Assembly (NCBI RefSeq): GCF_017873555.1
Contig: NZ_JAGGKE010000004.1
Coordinates: 1-64,000 of the forward strand
Reading direction: 5' to 3'
Source of the DNA: Halorubrum trapanicum
Lineage (GTDB): Archaea; Halobacteriota; Halobacteria; Halobacteriales; Haloferacaceae
DNA: 64,000 nt
Of the stretch, positions 16,932-25,626 are shown in pieces. The notes under the pieces were generated by a model. It saw only the letters and a program-made list of their open reading frames with translations, was not told the origin of the DNA and did no database searches. How positions within the stretch are numbered: the stretch's first letter is position 1; each line of letters opens with the position of its first letter. The translations under genes were made by a program, and so were the position numbers.

Positions 16932-17514
16932 CGAGTGCCTCGTTCGCCAGATCGTCGGCGCGCTCGTTTATCTCCCGCGGTACGTGCGCGATCGACCAGC
17001 GGTCGAACCGCTCCAACAGCTCCCGGGCGCGGACCCGCCGCTCGCGGAGCTCCGGGTCGTTGGCGTCCCACTCGCCGCGGACCTGCTTGACGGTGAGCTG
17101 GGAGTCGCCGCGGACGTCGACCGCGTCGAAGCCGTACTCGTCGGCCGCCTCCAGCGCGCGGATCAGCGCGGCGTACTCGGCCTGGTTGTTCGTCACGCGG
17201 CCGATGCGCTCGCCGCCCTCCGCGACGACCCCGTCGGAGGTGACCAGGCACCAGCCGACCGCGCCCGGACCGGGGTTCCCGCGGGAGGCGCCGTCGAAGT
17301 AGACGTGTGCGCGGCCGCCGCCGTCGCGGAGCAGGGCGGTGAGCCGCGTCGGGTCGCTCCCCTGAACGACGACCTTGTCGTCGTACGCGACCGCGACGGC
17401 CCCCTCGCGCTCGGCCCGCCACCGCTCGTGGGGCGTGTTCCCCTCGTCGATCCGGACGCCCGCGTCCGCGAGGCGCTCGCGCGCGGCGGCCGGGTCGCAG
17501 TCGATCGTCGGCAT
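16918..17514 (-). CDS. rnhA: Ribonuclease HI family protein
   Basis: A 198-residue archaeal type 1 RNase H that cuts the RNA strand of RNA/DNA hybrids. A 65-residue N-terminal extension precedes the catalytic domain. The first catalytic aspartate is in VYFDGASRGNPGPGAVGW, the glutamate in NNQAEYAALIRAL, the second aspartate in VRGDSQLTVKQVRG and the last in NERADDLANEAL. All four carboxylates of the DEDD site are present. The start is ATG 17514; it overlaps the next gene by 14 bases. It diverges from the molybdoenzyme locus. Confidence 0.9.
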   Translation of the reverse strand: MPTIDCDPAAARERLADAGVRIDEGNTPHERWRAEREGAVAVAYDDKVVVQGSDPTRLTALLRDGGGRAHVYFDGASRGNPGPGAVGWCLVTSDGVVAEGGERIGRVTNNQAEYAALIRALEAADEYGFDAVDVRGDSQLTVKQVRGEWDANDPELRERRVRARELLERFDRWSIAHVPREINERADDLANEALDDAN

Positions 17515-17629
17515 TCGTCCGGGTTCCGCGCCCGGCGGACAAAGAGCTGTCCGTCCGCCGTCGAAGGAAAAAAGGCCGAATATATGAGGCACAGACGACA
17601 GGGGCGGCGCGTCCCTCGATCGACGCGCA

Positions 17630-18097
17630 GTGACCACGTCGAACGCCGATCCGACCCGAGCGGACGACGCGTCGACCGCCGAGCGGGCCGAGTCGGACCT
17701 GTTGACCGGTCTCGCCGCCGTCCGAGAGCGACGCGGCACGGTCACCGTCGCCTGCCGCTACCGGTGCGCGACCGGGACGGCGTTCGGCGGCGAGTGGCGG
17801 GGCGTTCCGGTGGGACCGCTCCTCAACGACGCGCCGCCGGAGACGACCCACCTCCGCGCCGAGTCGGCGGACGGGTACCGGGCGCACGTCGCGGTGCGGA
17901 AGGCGCTGGACGCCGTCGTCGCGACGGAGCGCCTCGACGGGCCGGCTGACGGGCTGCCCCGGCTCGTCGAACCCGATTTCGACAGTTCGCGAACGGTGCG
18001 GGACCTCTCGGCGCTCGTCCCCGTCGCGCTTTCGGCCGACGCCGACCCGGAGACCGCGGTGGTCCGCGATGACCGAGCGGAGACGGGCGACGAGTGA
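17630..18097 (+). CDS. Molybdopterin oxidoreductase domain-like protein, first gene of the molybdoenzyme locus
   Basis: A 155-residue protein with GTG start at 17630. The core, RCATGTAFGGEWRGVPVGPLL followed by APPETTHLRAESADGYRAHV, resembles the small sulfite-oxidase-type molybdopterin domain (the part that reads WRGVPL..LL in SUOX enzymes). It lacks most of that fold and the molybdenum-ligating cysteine context is unclear, so it may be a cofactor-handling or non-catalytic relative. It is followed directly by mobB. A TATA-like GAATATATGAGG lies about 50 bases upstream. Confidence 0.6.
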   Translation: MTTSNADPTRADDASTAERAESDLLTGLAAVRERRGTVTVACRYRCATGTAFGGEWRGVPVGPLLNDAPPETTHLRAESADGYRAHVAVRKALDAVVATERLDGPADGLPRLVEPDFDSSRTVRDLSALVPVALSADADPETAVVRDDRAETGDE

Positions 18098-18118
18098 GAC
18101 GTGACGAGTGAGAGACCG

Positions 18119-18174
18119 ACGAACCCCACGAGAACGACCCATGAACCCCACGGAGAACGACCCATGAACCCCAC
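18119..18174 (+). repeat. 22-23-bp direct repeat at the mobB start
   Basis: Nearly identical units run from 18121 and 18143, with a partial third from 18166. Each unit contains GAACCCCACG, then AGAACGACCCAT, so each supplies an ATG. Only the last ATG (18164) is in frame with mobB. Confidence 0.7.
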
Positions 18175-18865
18175 GGCCCGCGACCGAACCGCGACTGAGG
18201 ACGGAGCGCCGGCCGACGACTCGCGAGCGGCCGCCGACCGATCACCCGACGCCGACCCGCTGCCGGTCGTCGTCGGCGTCGCGGGACCGAGCGGCGCGGG
18301 GAAGACGACGCTCGTCGAGCGGCTGGTCGACACGTTCGCCGCGGAAGGGGAGCGCGTGGCGACGGTGAAATCGATCCACCACGCGATCGAGCCGGACGAG
18401 CCGGGGACCGACACGCACCGCCACCGGACCGCGGGCGCGGCGGCGACGGTCGGTATCACGCCGCAACACGCCTTCGAGGTCAGTCCGCACGACCCCGACG
18501 GGACCGGCCCTGACGGCGATGTCGGCGATGTCGACTTCGACGAGGAGGACGGCTCCGAGGAGGATGACGGCTCCGAAGAGATCGGCGGCGCCGACGCGCG
18601 GAAGCGGGCCGCGCTCCGCGAGGCGATCGACCGGTTCGCGGCCGCGGGCCACGACCTCGTGGTCGTCGAGGGGTTCGCCGAGGTACCGATCCCGACCGTC
18701 CTCGCGGGCGACGCCGACCTGGAGACGGTCGCCGGCGAGATCGTCGCCGAGGGTGACGACCCGTTCAACACGGTCCGCGAGGCGGTCCGCGACGTCGACC
18801 CGCCGGAATCGCTCGGCCAGCCGGACGCGGCCGAACCGAACGCGACCGACACCCACGACAAATGA
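18164..18865 (+). CDS. mobB: Molybdopterin-guanine dinucleotide biosynthesis protein B
   Basis: MobB is a P-loop GTP-binding protein that assists conversion of molybdopterin to the guanine dinucleotide cofactor used by DMSO-reductase-family enzymes. The Walker A motif GVAGPSGAGKTTLVERL is followed by the MobB-typical RVATVKSIHHAIEPDEPGTD and HRHRTAGAAA. An acidic insertion of about 30 residues lies mid-protein, before AAAGHDLVVVEGFAEVPIP. ATG 18164 gives 233 residues; a GTG at 18101 is also possible. Its stop overlaps the next gene by four bases. Confidence 0.9.
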   Translation: MNPTARDRTATEDGAPADDSRAAADRSPDADPLPVVVGVAGPSGAGKTTLVERLVDTFAAEGERVATVKSIHHAIEPDEPGTDTHRHRTAGAAATVGITPQHAFEVSPHDPDGTGPDGDVGDVDFDEEDGSEEDDGSEEIGGADARKRAALREAIDRFAAAGHDLVVVEGFAEVPIPTVLAGDADLETVAGEIVAEGDDPFNTVREAVRDVDPPESLGQPDAAEPNATDTHDK

Positions 18866-20613
18866 GCGACGACACGCGCGACGAGACGGAGGAACCGGAC
18901 GCGACGACCGACGAGGAGTCGCAGCGGGGGGCTGACGGGGACGCCGGCGACGGCGATGTCGCCGGCGGCCACGGTGACGGCGACGGCCACGACCACGATC
19001 ACGGTGACGGCCACGCTCACGGCGACGACGGCGGGCCGCCGGGCGTTGAGACCCGCGAGGCGCCGCCGACCGACGACCCGAACCGGAACTACCGGCCGAT
19101 CGACTTAGCGGAGACCGGGAAGGGCGCCCTGCCGCGGAACCACCCGGCGCTGGAGAACGATGCTGGCGGACCGCAAGGCGGCGGTTCTCCGCCGGGCGGA
19201 GCCGGTGGACCACCGGGTAGCGCTGGCGAGCCGCCGGGAAGCGGTGGCGGCGGACCGCCCGGCGGTGCCGCGGGACCGCAGGGGAGCGGTTCTCCGCCCG
19301 GTGGCGCCGGCGGGGCCGACCTGCCGGACGCCGAGCGGATCCAGAACCGGATGGTCCGCGAGATCCGGTCGATCGACACGCCGCGCGGCGACCCCGTCTC
19401 CGCCGAGGTGCTCGCGGACCTGACCGTCGGGGACGGCGTGGTGACGGCGACGCTCGACGCGGGCGGACTCGCCCCCGCGGTCGCGACCGCGGTCGGCGAG
19501 CAGGTCCGCGGGGCCGGGCTGGCGATAGAGGGCGTCGACCACGTCCGGATCGACAGTCCGGAGCGGAGCCGCGTCGAGGGGGAGCTCAGCCCCGAGGGCG
19601 TCGACCGCGTCCTCGCAGTCACCGGCGCGAAGGGCGGCGCGGGCAAGAGCACGGTGACGATCGCGCTCGCCCGCGCGCTCCGCGAGGCGGGACTCGACGT
19701 CGGCGTGTTCGACGCCGACTTCCAGGCGCCCGACCTCACCGAGTACCTCGGCGCGAGCGACCCAGTTGTCTCGACGCCCACGGGGCGCCCCTCGCCCGCG
19801 TACGCGGACGGAATGCGGATCGTGAGCATCGACCTGGTCTCCGGCGACCGCCCGACCGCGTGGCGCGGCGCGATGACCCACGACGCGCTCGCGGACCTGC
19901 TGGGCGAGGCCGTCTGGGGCGACCTCGACGTGCTCCTCGTCGACCTCCCGCCGGGCGTCGGCGACGTGGGCCACACCGTCTTCTCGCGGGTCCCCGTCGA
20001 CGGCGCGGTGGCCGTGACGACCTCCTCGGACGTGAGCGTCCGGAACGTCACCCGGACGATAGGCCTGCTCGACGCCCGCGACGTGCCCGTCGCCGCCGTG
20101 GTCGAGAACAAGGCCCGCGAGAGCGAGGCGGTCGGTGACGACGCGGCTGAGGGCGGGGAGGAGGCGGGAGGAGACGGCGAGCCGGAGGCAGAAACAGCGG
20201 GCGACCGCGACCCGACCGACCTCGTCGCCGAGGCGAACGGCGACCCGGCGCTCGTCTCGCTCCCGTTCGACGCCGCCCTCCGCGACCCCGCGGGGTTCGA
20301 GTTCGACGCGCTCGCGGACGCGACCGCGACCGGTCTCTCGGACCTCCGGGCCGCAGTGACGGGATTCCTCGACGACGCCGGGTCGGACGTGCCCGAGGAC
20401 GCCGTCGACATCAGCGGGCTGCCGGACCGGCTCCGCGAGCAGCAGGCGCTCATCGAGGCCGGGGCGGCCCCGGACGGCCCGCGGCCGCTCCTCGTCGACC
20501 GGGGCGACGACCGGGTCGGCGAGGCGCTCGACGACGAGTTCGCTGTCGACGTCGAACCGGTCGACGACGACCGGTCGGTGGTGCGCGTCGAGGGCGACGC
20601 CGGTTCGGCCTGA
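18862..20613 (+). CDS. Mrp/ApbC-type P-loop ATPase, cysteine-free, with His- and Gly/Pro-rich N-terminus
   Basis: A 583-residue protein. Residues 1-60 are acidic with a His-rich stretch (HGDGDGHDHDHGDGHAHG). Residues 100-155 are Gly/Pro-rich repeats around PPGGAGG. Residues 155-240 resemble the MIP18/DUF59 domain usually fused to Mrp. The ATPase follows, with deviant Walker A GAKGGAGKST and LLVDLPPGVGDV. Canonical Mrp proteins carry a CxxC after the ENM segment to hold a bridging Fe-S cluster; here that segment is ENKARESEAV and the protein contains no cysteine at all. Its location between mobB and the catalytic subunit suggests a maturation role other than ordinary cluster carriage. Confidence 0.85.
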   Translation: MSDDTRDETEEPDATTDEESQRGADGDAGDGDVAGGHGDGDGHDHDHGDGHAHGDDGGPPGVETREAPPTDDPNRNYRPIDLAETGKGALPRNHPALENDAGGPQGGGSPPGGAGGPPGSAGEPPGSGGGGPPGGAAGPQGSGSPPGGAGGADLPDAERIQNRMVREIRSIDTPRGDPVSAEVLADLTVGDGVVTATLDAGGLAPAVATAVGEQVRGAGLAIEGVDHVRIDSPERSRVEGELSPEGVDRVLAVTGAKGGAGKSTVTIALARALREAGLDVGVFDADFQAPDLTEYLGASDPVVSTPTGRPSPAYADGMRIVSIDLVSGDRPTAWRGAMTHDALADLLGEAVWGDLDVLLVDLPPGVGDVGHTVFSRVPVDGAVAVTTSSDVSVRNVTRTIGLLDARDVPVAAVVENKARESEAVGDDAAEGGEEAGGDGEPEAETAGDRDPTDLVAEANGDPALVSLPFDAALRDPAGFEFDALADATATGLSDLRAAVTGFLDDAGSDVPEDAVDISGLPDRLREQQALIEAGAAPDGPRPLLVDRGDDRVGEALDDEFAVDVEPVDDDRSVVRVEGDAGSA

Positions 20614-20832
20614 CGGTCGGCCCGCCGCGGTCGGCGCCGTCGTTCGGGACCCCGTCGATCGTTTAAGTGAATCACACCGAAGACGTTCACCAGACCTGTC
20701 ACGGTACAGGAACTGAAGGGCCGTTATAATCGCCGGGCGGTCCTCCGTCACGGATGCGATGACCTGGAACCGATCGGTCCGGTACGGGTGGAGAGGACCC
20801 GACGCCCCGGCGGTTCGGCGGGGGTGGTCCGG
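20614..20832 (+). promoter_or_regulatory. 219-base upstream region of the catalytic subunit gene
   Basis: Two TATA-like elements are visible: GATCGTTTAAGTG at about 20658-20669 and CCGTTATAATCG near 20720. A dyad with arms GTGAA (20667-20671) and TTCAC (20686-20690) overlaps the end of the first. The second TATA element would start a transcript with a leader of about 85 bases. Either could give the structural genes their own, perhaps oxygen- or substrate-controlled, promoter. Confidence 0.4.
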
Positions 20833-23800
20833 ATGAGTCGTGCCGACGACGAGGAGAGCGACGGCGAGGTCAGCCGGCGCGACGTGTTGACCGCGGCGGG
20901 CGCCGTCGCCGGCATCGGCGCCGCGGGCTACCTCGGCAGCACCCGTCTCACGATGGGTGACGACCCCGGGCCGTTCCCGGGCCGGCGGAGTCCCTTCGAG
21001 GCGTACCCGAACGCGGAGTGGGAGTCGCAGTACCGGGAGGTGTGGAGCCGGGACGACTCCTTCATGCTCACCTGTACGCCCAACGACACGCACAACTGCT
21101 ACCTCGAAGCCAGCGTGAAAAACGGGCAGATCACGCGGCTCGGTCCCTCGATGAACTACGGCGAGGCGACCGACCTCCAGGGGAACCAGGCCTCCCAGCG
21201 CTGGGACCCTCGCGTCTGTAACAAGGGGTTGGCGATGGTCGAGCGGTTCTACAGCGACCGGCGCGTCCAGGCCCCGATGGTCCGCGAGGGCTTCCGCGAG
21301 TGGGTCGAAGAGGGCTTCCCGCGGAACCCCGACGGCTCCATGCCCGAGGAGTACGCGAACCGCGGCGAGGACGCCTTCGTCGAGGTCGACTTCGACGAGG
21401 CGTACGAGCTGGCGGCGAAGACACTCGTCGAGCTGGCGACCCACTACTCCGGCGAGTCGGGCGCGAACAGCCTGCTCGAACAGGGGTACGACGAGCGCAT
21501 CGTCGAGGAGATGGACGGCGCCGGCGTCCGGTCGATGAAGTTCCGCGGCGGGATGCCGCTGCTCGGCCTGATCAAGCTGTTCGGCCAGTACCGGAACGCC
21601 AACTCGATGGCGCTTCTGGACAACTACGTCCGCGACGTCGACGAAGAGGAGGCGGTCGGCGCGATGGGGCTGGACAACTACTCGTTCCACACCGACCTGC
21701 CCCCGGGCCACACGATGGTCACGGGCCAGCAGACCGTCGACTTCGACCTCGCGAACGTCGAGCACGCCGACCAGCTCGTCGTCGCGGGGATGAACTACCT
21801 CACCTCGAAGATGGCGGACTGCCACTGGCTCACCGAGGCCAAGGTGAAGGGGACGAAGCTCACCGGCGTCTTCACCGACTACAACGCGACGGCCTCGAAG
21901 TGCGACGAGGTCGTCACGGTTCGGCCCGCCACCGACTCGGCGCTCTTCCTCGGCGTCGCCCGCGAGCTGATCGAAAACGACCGCTACGACCCCGAGTTCG
22001 TCCGGGCGAACACCGACCTGCCGCTGTTAGTTCGGATGGACGACACCCGCCTGCTGCGCGCGAGCGACGCCTTCGCGGACTACGAGCCGGCCGACCTAGA
22101 GAAGACCGAGACGGTCGGCGACGACGGCGACCGGCCCACCGCCGGCCGGACCGACATCGCCGAGCAGGTGATAGACGAGCAGCTCCGCGACGAGTGGGGC
22201 GACTTCGTCGTCCGCGACGAGGAGACCGGCGAGCTGGAGCCGGTGACCCGCGACGACGTCGGCGACGACTTCGACGTGTCCGCGACGATCGAGGGGAGCT
22301 TCGAGGTCGAGCTGGCCGACGGCGAGACGGTCAAGGTGCGGACCGTCTTCGACCTCATCCGCGAGCACCTCGCGGAGACGTGGGACCCCGAGGGCACCGC
22401 CGAGGTGACCGGGACCCAGCCCGAGGCGGTCGAGAACCTCGCGACCGACATCGCCGACAACAAAGAGGAGACGCTGATCCTCACGGGGATGGGACCGAAC
22501 CACTACGCGAACGCGGACCTGAAAGACCGGGCCGTGTTCCTCGTGGCGTCGCTCACGCGCAACGTCGGCTACCAGACCGGCAACGTGGGGTCCTACTCCG
22601 GGAACTACCGGGCCGCCTACTTCAACGGACTCGAACAGTACACGAAGGAGAGTCCGTTCGACATCGAGTCCGACCCCGACGCCGAGGCGACCGTCGACCA
22701 GCGGTACGGCATGCACTCGGCGCACTTCTACACCAACCTCGACAAGCCGCTGAAGGTCGACGGCGAGTACTTCCAGGGCGACTCGCACATGCACACGCCC
22801 ACGAAGTCGATCTGGGTGTCGGGGTCGAACTCCATCCTCGGCAACGCGAAGGGGGCCTACAAGATCATCGAGCGGATGCTCCGGAACGGGAAGATAGAGG
22901 CGTTCTTCACCAACGAGTGGTGGTGGACGATGACCTGCGAGTACTCGGACATCGTCTTCCCCGCCGACTCGTGGGCGGAACACCACGTCCACGACATGAC
23001 CGCCTCGGTCACCAACCCCTTTATCACGACGATGCCCAAGACGGGGATCGACCGGATCTACGACACCCGCAACGACGCCCAACACTACCAGGGCGTCGCC
23101 GAGAAGCTCGCGGCGATCACCGGCGACGACCGGTTCGAGGCGTACTGGCAGTTCATCGACGAGGAGGAGCACCGCGCGAAGCCGTACCTTCAGCGGATCG
23201 TCGACCACTCGAACACGGTGACGGGGTACGACGTCGAGAACCTGCTCGAAGACGCCCGCGAGGGGACGCCCGCGATCATCATGACGCGGTCGTACCCGAA
23301 ACACGTCGGCAACGAGCAGACGCTCGACGACGACCCGTGGTACACCAAGACCGGCCGGCTGGAGTTCTTCCGCGAGGAGACGGAGTTCACCGAGGCCGGC
23401 GAGAACATCCCGCTCCACCGGGAGCCGATGGACGCGACGCCGTACGAGCCGAACGTCATCGTCGACGACAGCGACAGCCCGGTGATCGACCCCGAGACGC
23501 CCGAGGACCGCGGGTGGGACGGCGACGAGGTCGAAGACAGCAACGACCGCCAGGTGCGGAACGTGGTCCGGTCGCCCGACGAACTGACCGACAGCAGCCA
23601 CCCGCTCAACGACCTCGACGAGGGGTACGAGTACGTGTACATGACGCCGAAGTACCGCCACGGCACCCACTCGTTCGGCAGCGACCTGCCGAACATCGCG
23701 GTGTGGTGGTCGAACTTCGGCGACATGAACCGGAACGACCAGCGGCAGCCGTACTTCGGCGAGGGGTACATCGAGATGAACCCCGCCGACGCGCTCGCGG

Positions 23801-24357
23801 AGGGGCTCACCGACGGCGACTACGTGTGGGTCGACGCCGACCCGCAGGACCGCCCGTACCCCGACTGGGAGGAGAGCGACGACTCCTACGACGTCGCCCG
23901 CGCGATGATGCGCGTCCGGTTCCAGCCGAGCCTCCCGCAGGGCGTCACCCGCAGCTGGATGAACGTGACGAACGCCTCCCACAAGTCGGTCGAGGCGACC
24001 GAGAGCCGCGACGACGGGATGGCGAAGGCCGAGGACACCAACTACGTCGGGATGTACCGGCAGGGCGGCCACCAGTCGGCGACGACGACGTGGCTCCGCC
24101 GCACGTGGCTCACCGACACGATGCCGCGGAAGAACCTCGCCGGGCTCAACCTCGACCACGGGTTCGAGCCGGACGTCCACGCCGCCAACGGCGCCCCGAA
24201 GGAGGCGTTCGTGAAGGTCGAGAAGGCGGAGGACGGCGGCGTCGACGGCGAGGGCGACTGGCGTCCGGTCGAGGAGGGCGTCCGCCCGACGAACGAGGAC
24301 GAGCGCATGGAGAGCTACCTCGACGGCGGCTTCGTCGGCCGCTCCGAGTCCGACTGA
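20833..24357 (+). CDS. Tat-exported type II DMSO-reductase-family molybdopterin oxidoreductase, catalytic subunit
   Basis: An 1174-residue catalytic subunit starting at ATG 20833. A Tat signal, SRRDVLTAAGAVAGIGAAGY, indicates folded export across the membrane. The FS0 region reads LTCTPNDTHNC with a later DPRVC, so the ligand positions are C-x3-D-x3-C and a distal C; the second position is Asp. NarG-group features include YSGNYRAAYFNG and NEWWWTMTCEYSDIVFPADS. The product groups by appearance with nitrate, (per)chlorate, selenate, dimethyl sulfide and ethylbenzene enzymes. The substrate cannot be assigned. No heme b gamma subunit or membrane anchor is encoded nearby. The electron-transfer subunit follows after 66 bases. 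Confidence 0.88.
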   Translation: MSRADDEESDGEVSRRDVLTAAGAVAGIGAAGYLGSTRLTMGDDPGPFPGRRSPFEAYPNAEWESQYREVWSRDDSFMLTCTPNDTHNCYLEASVKNGQITRLGPSMNYGEATDLQGNQASQRWDPRVCNKGLAMVERFYSDRRVQAPMVREGFREWVEEGFPRNPDGSMPEEYANRGEDAFVEVDFDEAYELAAKTLVELATHYSGESGANSLLEQGYDERIVEEMDGAGVRSMKFRGGMPLLGLIKLFGQYRNANSMALLDNYVRDVDEEEAVGAMGLDNYSFHTDLPPGHTMVTGQQTVDFDLANVEHADQLVVAGMNYLTSKMADCHWLTEAKVKGTKLTGVFTDYNATASKCDEVVTVRPATDSALFLGVARELIENDRYDPEFVRANTDLPLLVRMDDTRLLRASDAFADYEPADLEKTETVGDDGDRPTAGRTDIAEQVIDEQLRDEWGDFVVRDEETGELEPVTRDDVGDDFDVSATIEGSFEVELADGETVKVRTVFDLIREHLAETWDPEGTAEVTGTQPEAVENLATDIADNKEETLILTGMGPNHYANADLKDRAVFLVASLTRNVGYQTGNVGSYSGNYRAAYFNGLEQYTKESPFDIESDPDAEATVDQRYGMHSAHFYTNLDKPLKVDGEYFQGDSHMHTPTKSIWVSGSNSILGNAKGAYKIIERMLRNGKIEAFFTNEWWWTMTCEYSDIVFPADSWAEHHVHDMTASVTNPFITTMPKTGIDRIYDTRNDAQHYQGVAEKLAAITGDDRFEAYWQFIDEEEHRAKPYLQRIVDHSNTVTGYDVENLLEDAREGTPAIIMTRSYPKHVGNEQTLDDDPWYTKTGRLEFFREETEFTEAGENIPLHREPMDATPYEPNVIVDDSDSPVIDPETPEDRGWDGDEVEDSNDRQVRNVVRSPDELTDSSHPLNDLDEGYEYVYMTPKYRHGTHSFGSDLPNIAVWWSNFGDMNRNDQRQPYFGEGYIEMNPADALAEGLTDGDYVWVDADPQDRPYPDWEESDDSYDVARAMMRVRFQPSLPQGVTRSWMNVTNASHKSVEATESRDDGMAKAEDTNYVGMYRQGGHQSATTTWLRRTWLTDTMPRKNLAGLNLDHGFEPDVHAANGAPKEAFVKVEKAEDGGVDGEGDWRPVEEGVRPTNEDERMESYLDGGFVGRSESD

Positions 24358-24423
24358 CGCCCGCGAGCCGCGACGCTGCGGAACCGCGACCACAGAACGA
24401 CACCACCACACCAACTCAGACCA

Positions 24424-25614
24424 ATGGCAACCGTCTACAACTGGCAGATCGGCCGCGAGATGGAGTATCCCTACGCCGAGAACCGCCCGGACCGACAGTG
24501 GGGGGCCGTCTTCGACCTCAACAAGTGTATCGCGTGCCAGACGTGTACGCTCTCGTGTAAGACCACCTGGACCCACGGCGAGGGGCAAGAGCACATGTTC
24601 TGGAACAACGTCGAGTCGAAGCCGTACGGCGCCCACCCGCTCGGCTGGGACCAGGAGATCTTAGACCGGCTCGGCGTCCAGGAGTGGGGCTCGGACGGCG
24701 TCTACGACGGCGACACCATCTGGGAGGCCAACGACGTCGACTGGGAGGAGACCAGCCCGACCGAGGAGCACATCGCCAACGAGGGGTACGTCGAGGGATA
24801 CATGCCGGAAGACCAGGACTGGGCGCACCCGAACCTCGGCGAGGACGAGCCGGCGGGCGAGGCGTTCGCGGGCGACACCCACATCGAGGGGGAAGAGCAC
24901 CCGATGTGGTTCTTCTATCTCCCGCGGGTGTGCAACCACTGTACGTACGCGGGCTGTGCCGGCTCCTGTCCCGTTCAGGCGATCTACAAGCGCCAGCAGG
25001 ACGGGATCGTCCTCATCGACGAGGAGAGCTGTCAGGCGCAGCTCCAGTGCGTCCAGGCGTGCCCGTACAAGAAGTCGGTGTTCAACCAGGCGAAGGGGAA
25101 CTCCCAGAAGTGCGTCGGCTGTTACCCCAAGGTCGAGCAGGGGCGCGTCCCGCAGTGCTTCGAGAACTGCCTCGGGAAGATCCGCCAGCACGGCTGGGTG
25201 AACCCGCCGGAGGAGGCGGACCCGACGAACCCGATCGACTACCTCGTCCACGAGGCCGAGGTGGCGCTGCCGCTGTACCCCCAGCTCGGCTTGGAGCCGA
25301 ACGTCTACTACATCCCGCCGATCAACGTCCCGGACGACTACCTCTACCAGATGTTCGGGCCGGGCGTCGAGGAGGCGAAGGCGACGTACCGCCGCGCCCG
25401 CGACGGCCGCGCCGAGGAGCGGAAGCTCCGCGGCCTGCTCCACCTGATGGGCAGCACGGAGTGGCGCATCGAGGAGTTCGAGGTGACCGAAGACCGGGCG
25501 ATCGGCTACGACGAGAACGGCCGCACCGTCGCGAAGGTGCCGATGGAGGAACCGCGCGCCGAGCGACCCAAGTTCGAGCAGGGCGTCGACGCCTACCGGC
25601 TCGACGTGACGTGA
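24424..25614 (+). CDS. Four-cluster Fe-S electron-transfer subunit (NarH/PcrB/DdhB/SerB-like)
   Basis: A 396-residue beta subunit that passes electrons to or from the molybdenum subunit. Four cysteine groups are visible: CIACQTCTLSCK near residue 39, CNHCTYAGCAGSCP near 175, CQAQLQCVQACP near 205, and CVGCYP with CFENC near 235-255. The segments WNNVESKPYG and EPNVYYIPP match the type II DMSO-reductase-family beta subunits more closely than classical NarH. It has no signal peptide and presumably travels with the Tat-tagged catalytic subunit. It sits between that subunit and the chaperone gene. Confidence 0.92.
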   Translation: MATVYNWQIGREMEYPYAENRPDRQWGAVFDLNKCIACQTCTLSCKTTWTHGEGQEHMFWNNVESKPYGAHPLGWDQEILDRLGVQEWGSDGVYDGDTIWEANDVDWEETSPTEEHIANEGYVEGYMPEDQDWAHPNLGEDEPAGEAFAGDTHIEGEEHPMWFFYLPRVCNHCTYAGCAGSCPVQAIYKRQQDGIVLIDEESCQAQLQCVQACPYKKSVFNQAKGNSQKCVGCYPKVEQGRVPQCFENCLGKIRQHGWVNPPEEADPTNPIDYLVHEAEVALPLYPQLGLEPNVYYIPPINVPDDYLYQMFGPGVEEAKATYRRARDGRAEERKLRGLLHLMGSTEWRIEEFEVTEDRAIGYDENGRTVAKVPMEEPRAERPKFEQGVDAYRLDVT

Positions 25615-25626
25615 TCACCCAGACCG

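Noticed and set aside
21300-24560. 1086-codon frame on the same strand as the catalytic subunit
   Set aside because: It is a +1-frame shadow of the molybdoenzyme gene, extremely arginine-rich and without motifs.
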